DNA of 17,420 nt, from assembly GCA_903922535.1 (NCBI GenBank), contig CAIXUF010000515.1:1-17420 (forward strand), read 5' to 3'. Under the pieces are notes generated by a model. The model made no database searches and was not told where the DNA came from. It saw only the letters and a program-made list of their open reading frames with translations. This DNA is from Candidatus Hydrogenedentota bacterium (GTDB lineage: Bacteria; Hydrogenedentota; Hydrogenedentia; Hydrogenedentiales; CAITNO01). Below, in pieces: positions 1 to 5,886 of this stretch (positions within the stretch are counted from its first letter, which is position 1; the number at the start of each line of letters is the position of its first letter). Position numbers and translations under genes: made by a program.

Positions 1-324
1 AAACAGGTCCGCGACAACATCCACTGCACCGACCTGGTGCGCTGTTTCCTTGAGGTGGTGAAGGCGCCGCGCGTCGGCGAGGTGTACAACATTGGCGGGG
101 CCCGTCACAGCAACTGCTCCATGCAGGAGGCCATCATCCTGTGCGAGGCCATTACGGGCAAACCCATGAACACCGTCTACGTGGAGGACAACCGGATCGG
201 CGACCACATCTGGTGGATCAGCGACGTGCGCAAGTTCCAGAGCCATTACCCCGGCTGGCGGCACGAGTACGACGTGCGCGCCATTCTGCAGGAGATTTAC
301 GATGGGCTCGGCAAGCGCGCCTGA
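1..324 (+). CDS. NAD-dependent sugar-nucleotide epimerase, C-terminal part (CDP-paratose 2-epimerase-like)
   Basis: This is the C-terminal ~107 residues of an extended short-chain dehydrogenase/reductase; the open frame runs in from the window edge, so the Rossmann N-terminus and the YxxxK site are outside. Visible family features are [16 protein letters not shown] near the edge and [20 protein letters not shown] about 20 residues further on, which closely match the substrate-binding C-terminal half of CDP-paratose 2-epimerases and related NDP-sugar 4,6-dehydratases. Enzymes of this family change the stereochemistry of nucleotide-linked deoxysugars in the cytoplasm for O-antigen or capsule synthesis. 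The stop codon lies 23 bases inside the following glycosyltransferase gene, so the two are probably translated from one message. The exact substrate (CDP-paratose/tyvelose or another NDP-sugar) cannot be decided from this fragment. Confidence 0.85.
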   Translation, partial: KQVRDNIHCTDLVRCFLEVVKAPRVGEVYNIGGARHSNCSMQEAIILCEAITGKPMNTVYVEDNRIGDHIWWISDVRKFQSHYPGWRHEYDVRAILQEIYDGLGKRA

Positions 325-1102
325 ACTGCGGCCGGCGCCGCGGAACACGCTGCTCTACTCGGTCGTTGTGCCGGCGTACAACGAGGCCAAGAACCTGCCG
401 CCGACGCTGGCCGAACTTGCCAAGGCCCTGCGCGGCGAGGGAATTCCCTTTGAACTGCTGGTGGTCAACGACAACAGCAAGGACGACACCGCCGCGGTGG
501 TCGAGGGGCTTGGGGTCGAAATCCCCGAGATCCGCATGGTTCACAACACGCCGCCCGGCGGGCTGGGCCGGGCCGTGCGCTGCGGTCTGCGCAATTTCAG
601 CGGCGACGTTGTGGCCGTGGTGATGGCTGACAGCAGCGACGACCCGCAGGACGTGATCGCCTGCTACCGCAAAATTGAGGAGGGCTATGACGCCGTGTTC
701 GGCTCGCGGTTCCGCGCGGGCAGCCGCGTCACCCAGTACCCCCCGGTCAAGCTGTACGTGAACCGCCTCGTCAACAAGATGATGCAGGTCATGTTCATGA
801 CCCGGTTCAATGACCTCACCAACGCCTTCAAGGTGTACCGCCGCCACGTGATCGAAAGCATCAGCCCGCTGCAGGCGGCCCATTTCAACATCACCATCGA
901 AATGTCCCTGTCCTGCATCATCCGCCGCTACAAGATCGCGGAGATTCCCATACGGTGGTACGGCCGCACCTGGGGCCAGTCCAACCTGAAGCTGCGCCAA
1001 ATGGGACGGCGCTATCTGTGCACGCTGCTCATGATCTGGTTTGAACGGGTGCTCATCCTTGACGACATCCTGATGGAGAGCAAACCGGCCGAAAAAGGGT
1101 GA
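302..1102 (+). CDS. Family 2 glycosyltransferase (dolichol-phosphate mannosyltransferase/DPM1-like)
   Basis: A 266-residue GT-A fold glycosyltransferase. Visible motifs are [16 protein letters not shown] (residues ~20-36) at the nucleotide-binding start, [10 protein letters not shown] (~58-67), and the metal/nucleotide region [12 protein letters not shown] (~102-113), where DPM1-type enzymes carry a DAD/DxD cluster. No clear multi-span membrane domain follows, only a moderately hydrophobic stretch near the C-terminus ([14 protein letters not shown]), so it resembles the short soluble or peripheral DPM1 type rather than the membrane-anchored GtrB type. It probably transfers a sugar from a nucleotide donor to a lipid carrier or growing glycan at the cytoplasmic membrane face. 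The ATG at 302 lies inside the upstream epimerase gene (23-base overlap), which points to translational coupling and a shared glycan pathway. Donor and acceptor are unknown. Confidence 0.88.
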   Translation: MGSASAPELRPAPRNTLLYSVVVPAYNEAKNLPPTLAELAKALRGEGIPFELLVVNDNSKDDTAAVVEGLGVEIPEIRMVHNTPPGGLGRAVRCGLRNFSGDVVAVVMADSSDDPQDVIACYRKIEEGYDAVFGSRFRAGSRVTQYPPVKLYVNRLVNKMMQVMFMTRFNDLTNAFKVYRRHVIESISPLQAAHFNITIEMSLSCIIRRYKIAEIPIRWYGRTWGQSNLKLRQMGRRYLCTLLMIWFERVLILDDILMESKPAEKG

Positions 1103-1134
1103 AGTTTGAAGGGTGAATTCTGAAGGGTGAATTC
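1093..1134. repeat. Short tandem repeat, 14-bp unit
   Basis: Two perfect head-to-tail copies of TGAAGGGTGAATTC occupy 1107-1120 and 1121-1134. A degenerate third copy (10 of 14 bases) at 1093-1106 covers the stop codon of the glycosyltransferase. The array fills most of the 44-base gap between convergent genes. No hairpin plus U-tract terminator is seen in this gap. Confidence 0.75.
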
Positions 1135-1146
1135 ATTTCCGGTTCT

Positions 1147-1875
1147 TCACGTTTCTTTGTTGATCAGTTGGTCGATCTTCTCGATGAATTCTTGCCAGGA
1201 CCTGAATATGTGGTCCGCCTTGGTTTCCGCCAAATAGCGTTCATTGACGCCTGCGAAAAGCCCGGCCGTGCCGCCCTGCGCGTGCACGCCCACAATGTCA
1301 CTGAATTCGAGGTCGCCGAGGTGCAACAGTTCATTGGGTGCGACGCCGAGCGCGGCGGCGGTGCGGATGAACATGGGTGGCTGCGGTTTGGCCACGCCCA
1401 GTTCATCGGAGAAGCTTATGCAGCGCAGACAGGGCAGAAAGCCGTCCTTTTCCAGCAGCCTGCGCAGGCTCGAACCGGGGCTGATGCCGGTGTCGGAAAT
1501 GACACCGACCGGCACGCGGGCCGCTGCGGCGCGCACCGCGTTCAGCGCGTTGTCGATGGGCACGGGGGGATGCTCAAGGATGACGGTGGCAAAGAAGGAA
1601 GCCAGTTCATCGGCGGCCCTGCCGGACAGGGGGACGCCCAGCGCGGCGGTGGCAAGGCGCACGGCATCCTGGGGCGTGAGCGTGCGGTGTTCGTGCATGT
1701 GTATCCGCAGAAACTCCTCGGCCGTCTCTCGTAGCACGCGCTCGGCGTCGGCCAGCGGCGCGCCGGTGGCTTGGGCCAGAGCCACGGCCCGTTTGCGCGT
1801 GCGCACGCCGCTGGCCTCGGGCAGTTCGCGGTAGAGGGTGCCCCAGAAATCGAAGGTGACGGCGCGGATGCTCAT
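1147..1875 (-). CDS. HAD-superfamily hydrolase (haloacid dehalogenase-like)
   Basis: A 242-residue cytoplasmic HAD protein with all four family motifs: motif I FDFWGTLY with the nucleophile D9, motif II VISDTG with S127, motif III VAKPQP with K163, and motif IV LHLGDLEFSD with D188 and D193. Residues ~15-100 form the expected small helical cap insert (C1 type). Most HAD phosphatases have a second Asp two residues after the nucleophile as general acid/base; here that position is Trp (D-F-W-G-T). This occurs in a subset of HADs including dehalogenase-like ones, so simple phosphatase activity should not be assumed. Its ATG overlaps the stop of the upstream acyltransferase gene by four bases (ATGA), so the two are translationally coupled. 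The substrate may be a sugar-phosphate-type metabolite given the neighbouring glycan genes, but that is inference. Confidence 0.88.
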   Translation of the reverse strand: MSIRAVTFDFWGTLYRELPEASGVRTRKRAVALAQATGAPLADAERVLRETAEEFLRIHMHEHRTLTPQDAVRLATAALGVPLSGRAADELASFFATVILEHPPVPIDNALNAVRAAAARVPVGVISDTGISPGSSLRRLLEKDGFLPCLRCISFSDELGVAKPQPPMFIRTAAALGVAPNELLHLGDLEFSDIVGVHAQGGTAGLFAGVNERYLAETKADHIFRSWQEFIEKIDQLINKET

Positions 1876-2471
1876 TCGCCGCGGTACCGGTCGGTGCCGA
1901 GGCCGTGGCGTTCGATCATTTCGCGGATCTCGCGCAGGCGCGGCTCGGATATGCCCTCGGTGCGGTGGCCGATCTTGCGGGCCGGCGCGCCGCCCCAGAT
2001 TTCCAGCGGGGGCACGTCGTCCAGCACAATGCTGTGGTGCGCGACTATGGCGCCCTCATGGACGGTGACGCCCGGCCCGATGTAGCAGGAGCTTCCGACG
2101 AAGCAGTTGTCGCCGATGGTGATTGGCCGCGCCTCGACGGCGGCGGCTTTTGGCGCCGCGTCATTGCCGATCAGGAACACGGTGCTGTCGCACAGGACGG
2201 TGTACTCGGCCACGGCGGTGTAGTTGCCGATACGGATGAGCGACCGGGCATCCACCAGGCAGCCCCAACTGCACCCGCAGCGGTTCCCAAAGAGGATCCG
2301 GCCCCCGTCGTGCGCGCGGAGTGTCACGTTGTTGCGCAGGCGGCAGTGGTCGCCCATTTCCACGTGCCCCTCCACGTGCAGGTCGGGTATGGGAAAGCGG
2401 GCGTGCACACCCAGCCGCGCAAACTTGCGCGCGTGCTTCCAGGTAAGCCACATTCGGTGAATGCTGTTCAT
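1872..2471 (-). CDS. Left-handed beta-helix acyltransferase (hexapeptide-repeat, WbbJ/maa-like)
   Basis: A 199-residue protein with imperfect hexapeptide repeats running from about residue 31 to 150 (LHVEGHVEMGDHCRLRNNVT, then ITIGDNCFVGSSCYIGPGVT and VHEGAIVAHHSIVLDDV), followed by the family's closing loop DVPPLEIWGGAPARKIG (~152-168). This is the trimeric left-handed beta-helix fold of acetyl/acyl-CoA-dependent O- or N-acyltransferases that decorate surface sugars. His145/His146 in AHHS are candidates for the catalytic base. I start at ATG 2471 (MNSIHRMW). The longer frame would begin with a TTG lying within the terminator hairpin of the upstream pilin gene. No strong ribosome binding site precedes 2471. 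The gene is followed by the HAD gene with an ATGA overlap. Confidence 0.85.
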   Translation of the reverse strand: MNSIHRMWLTWKHARKFARLGVHARFPIPDLHVEGHVEMGDHCRLRNNVTLRAHDGGRILFGNRCGCSWGCLVDARSLIRIGNYTAVAEYTVLCDSTVFLIGNDAAPKAAAVEARPITIGDNCFVGSSCYIGPGVTVHEGAIVAHHSIVLDDVPPLEIWGGAPARKIGHRTEGISEPRLREIREMIERHGLGTDRYRGE

Positions 2472-2486
2472 GTTCGCGTTCCAGAG

Positions 2487-2523
2487 AAAACCCGCCCCGC
2501 GGCAACGGGGCCGCAAAGGCGGG
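2487..2523 (-). terminator. Rho-independent terminator after the prepilin-like gene
   Basis: Read on the minus strand, a GC-rich two-part hairpin forms: outer stem CCCGCC/GGCGGG and inner stem GCGGC/GCCGC around a CCCGTT loop, followed directly by TTTTCTC. It begins about 45 bases after the pilin stop codon. The acyltransferase start lies only 16 bases beyond it, so that operon depends on read-through or on a promoter not recognised here. Confidence 0.75.
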
Positions 2524-2568
2524 CATGAGGTTCAGCGGGTCCGCATGCGGGCCGTGGGACAGGGTGGA

Positions 2569-3525
2569 CTATTGGCTGACGTAAATCTTCGGCCCGGCAC
2601 CGTTCGGCGTGGCGCAGGGCAGTTGGTTGGTGCAGGCGACATTGTTCACCGTGTACGTCAGTTTGCCCTCGCCCTCCTTGGTGCGCGCGTCGCAGTCAAA
2701 GTCCAGCTTGTTGTTCGCGTTCAGATCGCGCGTGGCCAGGAAATAGGTGCGCAGCGCGGCAAGGTAATAGGCGTCGCGCGCCGGCACCGCTGCCAGGAAG
2801 GGCGGATCATCCACCAGGCCAAACGTGTTGTTGAACGGACCGACGCCGATCAGCACGAACGCGTCGTACTTGGTCGGCGGAAACGTGATGGTCGGGAAGA
2901 GCGGCAGGCTGGAATCCCACTTCTCCGCGAGGAAGAGGTTGTTCTTGATCCAGTATTTCTGCGCCCGCTGGAACTGGGCGCGGTTGACCGGCACGTAGAT
3001 GAACGGCCGCTGCTTGGCCGACAACTGGCGGTCCCACTCGACCTTTACCGCCGCAATGTTCGTGCCTGTGAACCGGGGCAGGGTGTCGAACACCCACGTC
3101 CCCTGGGGGGTCTTGCGGCCGGCGGGCATGAATTCAAGCAGGCTCAGTTTCCCGTCTCCGTTGGTGTCGTACGATGTGGAGAACTCGTCATAGAGTCCCA
3201 GTTCCCCGTGGTGGCCAATCAGCGACATATAGGGGCGGAGGTGGTAAAAGCTCTCGTCCAGCGCCGGGTTGTCCGGAGGCGGATTGTTGCCCTGCGTCGC
3301 GCCGATGTAACCGTAGGCGGGCGGATAGCTCCCCTTCTTGTTGTCCGTGGAATAGGCGACAAGCGCAACATTCACCTGCTTTAGCGCGTTGTCCATGCGG
3401 GTTATCTTGGCGCGCTCGATCATGCGCGGACCCACGGTGAACACCAAGCCCGCCAGTATGGCGATGATGGCTATCACGGTCAGCAGTTCAATCAGTGTGA
3501 AACCTGTTCGTCGGGAAGTGTTCAT
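2569..3525 (-). CDS. Prepilin-type N-terminal methylation domain protein (type II secretion pseudopilin-like) with EF-hand loop
   Basis: A 318-residue secreted pseudopilin-like protein. The N-terminus MNTSRRTG is followed by FTLIELLTVIAIIAILAGLV, so prepilin peptidase would cut after G8 and leave methylatable F9 and the conserved E13; the hydrophobic helix spans ~9-31. The rest is a large globular domain, much longer than a GspG/H core, with three late cysteines (C278, C298, C304). Residues 120-131 (DTNGDGKLSLLE) form a textbook 12-residue EF-hand calcium loop, and 267-278 (DLNANNKLDFDC) is a degenerate second one. The start at ATG 3525 has GGAG nine bases upstream and sits behind a sigma70-like promoter; the longer frame's TTG coincides with the -35 box. 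Such proteins are abundant in Planctomycetes-like bacteria, and their individual functions are mostly unknown. It could be a minor pseudopilin or a calcium-stabilised surface fibre subunit. Confidence 0.85.
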   Translation of the reverse strand: MNTSRRTGFTLIELLTVIAIIAILAGLVFTVGPRMIERAKITRMDNALKQVNVALVAYSTDNKKGSYPPAYGYIGATQGNNPPPDNPALDESFYHLRPYMSLIGHHGELGLYDEFSTSYDTNGDGKLSLLEFMPAGRKTPQGTWVFDTLPRFTGTNIAAVKVEWDRQLSAKQRPFIYVPVNRAQFQRAQKYWIKNNLFLAEKWDSSLPLFPTITFPPTKYDAFVLIGVGPFNNTFGLVDDPPFLAAVPARDAYYLAALRTYFLATRDLNANNKLDFDCDARTKEGEGKLTYTVNNVACTNQLPCATPNGAGPKIYVSQ

Positions 3526-3565
3526 GGCCTGTTTCTCCGGTAGTCCCCAAGTTGGAGCCAAGTTA

Positions 3566-3594
3566 ATGATACCACGCGGGTTAAGGGGCGTCAA
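3566..3594 (-). promoter_or_regulatory. Sigma70-type promoter of the prepilin-like gene
   Basis: On the minus strand TTGACG (3594-3589) and TATCAT (3571-3566) are separated by exactly 17 bases, each one or two mismatches from the TTGACA/TATAAT consensus. The predicted start is near 3559, giving a leader of about 35 bases before ATG 3525. Confidence 0.7.
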
Positions 3595-3730
3595 TTCTTG
3601 TCTTTTTTGGGAAACCCGGTGTTGTTCCCGCGCTGCGGGCGCGCCGTTTGCATTCCCCGCCCCAAAATGCGCACTATCCTTTCCTGTCGCATGTCTTTAC
3701 CGGGCTTATGATTACGGAGTATTGACAGCC

Positions 3731-5728
3731 ATGTCCGCATCTTTGATGGTTCTCCTGTCCCTGGTTGTTCCCGCCGCCGTGTCTCCCGCCGAAGCGGCCC
3801 CGCGCTGGGCGCTCGATGTGGGTGGCGGCATTTGCTGGCAGGCGGACCCGGCGCAACCCGCCGCGCATGAGGACAGCATCGAGATGAGCGGGCGCCGGGT
3901 GTCGTTCATCCTGCACTACGGTATTGACGCGGACGGCGCGCTCAAGCTCAACCGCCAGCTCGTCTGGCCCATGCTGCGCACCATCCCGAACGACACCCAT
4001 GCCAGTCTTTTCCACAGCTTCGCCAATTCCGTGCAGCCTGAAATCAAGATCGACGGCAGGGACTTGGGCGCGATCAAGCCGTCGCAGTTCCTGCTCGAAG
4101 GGCTGCTCACCGTGTCGGGCAAGACCGACAGCGGGATCGGGGTGCGGCGCACGCTGTTCCCCTCCACCACCCAGCCCGCCGTGATGGAAAACTTCGTGTT
4201 CACGAACAATTCCGGCGAAAAGCGCAAGATCACGGTCACATTTGACGGCCTGGAACGCCGCACACCCGAAAAGAAGGGCGTTGAGGGTGAATACGTGATC
4301 ACGGCGCAGCTTGTGAACGGCGGCAAGTTCACGCTGAAGCCCGGCGAGTCCGCCCGGTGCAGCCTCGTGTTCAGCGCGCGCAAAAGCGCTGACCCGGCAG
4401 CCGCCATCGACCCGCAGCAGGAGGAAAAGGCCCGGCGTGACTACGTCGCCGACCTTTGGGCCAGGCTGCGCTTTGAATGCCCCGAGCCAAACCTGAACCG
4501 GTCCTTCGCGTTCGCCAAGATCCGTGCGGCAGAGAGCATTTTTGCCACGAAGGGCGGCCTTATGCACGGGCCCGGCGGCGGCGCCTATTATGCCGCCATC
4601 TGGGCGAACGACCAGGCCGAATACGCCGGCCCGTTCTTCCCCTTCCTGGGCGACGAGGGCGGCGATGAAGCCTCGCTGAACGCCTACCGCCATTTCGCGC
4701 GGTTCATGAACGACGCCTACACACCCCTTCCCAGTTCCATCATCGCCGAGGGCACGGATGTATGGAAGGGCGCAGGCGACCGGGGCGACGCCGCCATGAT
4801 CGCCTACGGCGCGTCGCGCTTCGCGCTGGCCCGCGGCGACAAGGCCGCGGCGGAGGAACTGTGGCCGCTCATCGCGTGGTGTCTCGAATACTGCAAGCGC
4901 AAGATGACGCCCGAGGGCGTGATCGCCTCCGACGCCGACGAACTGGAAAACCGCTTTCCCGCCGGAAAGGCCAACCTGTGCACGGCCACGCTCGCCTGTG
5001 ACGCGTACCTTTCCGCCGCATGGCTGGCCGAGAGCCTGGGCAGGCCGGAAGGCGTTGCCAGGGACTACCGCGACCGGGCCGGGGCGCTGCACACCGCCAT
5101 CAACACCCATTTCAGCGCAAACATTGACGGCTTCGACACCTACCGCTACTACGACGGCAACACCACGCTGCGCGCGTGGATCTGCATCCCGCTGGTCATG
5201 GGGATGTTTGACCGCAAGGCGGGCACCATCGAGGCGCTCTTCTCGCCGCGCCTGTGGACGCCCGACGGCCTTGCCACGGAATCGGGCAAGGAGACCTTCT
5301 GGGATCGCGCCACGCTCTATGCATTTAGAGGGGTGTTCTACGCGGGCGAGACCGAGCGCGCGCTCGACTATTTCCGCGCCTACTCGCAGCGCCGCCTGCT
5401 CGGCGAGCACGTGCCCTATCCGGTGGAGGCGTGGCCCGAGGGCAACCAGCGCCACCTTTCCGCCGAAAGCGCGCTCTACTGCCGCGTCGTGACCGAGGGA
5501 CTCTTCGGCATCCGGCCCACGGGACTGCGCAGTTTCGAGTGCCGGCCGCACCTGCCCAGGGCATGGGACACCATGGCCCTGCGCGATGTGTACGCCTTCG
5601 GCGGCCCCTTTGACCTCACCGTCACCCGTGCCGGAGAGAGGCTGGACGCGGTCCTGATCAAGGACGGCAAGGAATTGGCACGGAATACCGTTGGACAAGG
5701 AGAGGGTACAAGTTTTCAATTGCCTTAA
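3731..5728 (+). CDS. Secreted six-hairpin (alpha/alpha) glycosidase-like protein
   Basis: A 665-residue protein with a signal peptide (residues 1 to ~23, ending AEAA before PRWALDV). It has an N-terminal beta-sandwich (~25-220, with VMENFVFTNNSGEKRKITVTF typical of a supersandwich), a linker helix (~230-250), an (alpha/alpha) toroid (~255-595) and a small C-terminal beta-domain (~596-665, GLRSFECRPHLP and GPFDLTVTRAG). This order resembles GH63/GH78/GH65-type six-hairpin glycosidases. The conserved-looking polar positions WANDQAE (291-297), AEGTDVW (339-345) and PVEAWPEGNQRH (564-575) are candidates for the active site; D294, E340 and E566 are the most plausible acid/base pair members, by inference only. 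ATG 3731 is chosen because it starts the signal peptide and has GGAG 11 bases upstream; the frame extends further up without a signal. It is the first gene of the secreted block. Substrate unknown. Confidence 0.8.
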   Translation: MSASLMVLLSLVVPAAVSPAEAAPRWALDVGGGICWQADPAQPAAHEDSIEMSGRRVSFILHYGIDADGALKLNRQLVWPMLRTIPNDTHASLFHSFANSVQPEIKIDGRDLGAIKPSQFLLEGLLTVSGKTDSGIGVRRTLFPSTTQPAVMENFVFTNNSGEKRKITVTFDGLERRTPEKKGVEGEYVITAQLVNGGKFTLKPGESARCSLVFSARKSADPAAAIDPQQEEKARRDYVADLWARLRFECPEPNLNRSFAFAKIRAAESIFATKGGLMHGPGGGAYYAAIWANDQAEYAGPFFPFLGDEGGDEASLNAYRHFARFMNDAYTPLPSSIIAEGTDVWKGAGDRGDAAMIAYGASRFALARGDKAAAEELWPLIAWCLEYCKRKMTPEGVIASDADELENRFPAGKANLCTATLACDAYLSAAWLAESLGRPEGVARDYRDRAGALHTAINTHFSANIDGFDTYRYYDGNTTLRAWICIPLVMGMFDRKAGTIEALFSPRLWTPDGLATESGKETFWDRATLYAFRGVFYAGETERALDYFRAYSQRRLLGEHVPYPVEAWPEGNQRHLSAESALYCRVVTEGLFGIRPTGLRSFECRPHLPRAWDTMALRDVYAFGGPFDLTVTRAGERLDAVLIKDGKELARNTVGQGEGTSFQLP

Positions 5729-5750
5729 GTCTTCCACACGTCAAGCACTT

Positions 5751-5835
5751 CCGTCATCCCCGCGAAGGCGGGGAACCAGAGACCATGCGAGCGGCTCATT
5801 CAACCACTGGATTCCCGCCAGCCCGGGAAAGACGG
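5751..5835. repeat. Imperfect palindromic intergenic element (REP/MITE-like)
   Basis: A left arm at 5751-5779 beginning CCGTCATCCCCGCGAAGG and a right arm at 5807-5835 ending GGGAAAGACGG form a 29-base imperfect inverted repeat around a 27-base loop. The left arm also contains its own small hairpin (CCCCGC..GCGGGG). It fills most of the 158-base gap between two secreted-protein genes and may attenuate transcription between them. Confidence 0.65.
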
Positions 5836-5886
5836 AAAAGTGCCCACATCAGAAACTGTTTTGACAATACGCAAGAGGATTGCCCG

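Noticed and set aside
3707..3712. TATGAT as a -10 box for the first secreted gene
   Set aside because: No -35 partner, and the transcript would begin inside or next to the ribosome binding site.
3389..3730. N-terminal extension of the six-hairpin glycosidase-like gene
   Set aside because: The extension overlaps the prepilin gene and its promoter on the other strand, has no signal sequence, and the ATG at 3731 with GGAG upstream starts a good signal peptide.
3674..5737. 687-codon open frame on the minus strand
   Set aside because: Antisense shadow of the six-hairpin glycosidase-like gene; composition is rich in Gly, Ala, Arg and Val with no domain pattern.
5861..5866. Perfect TTGACA as a -35 box for the large secreted gene
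   Set aside because: A -10 box at normal spacing would fall on the start codon and no TATAAT-like sequence is there; likely chance.
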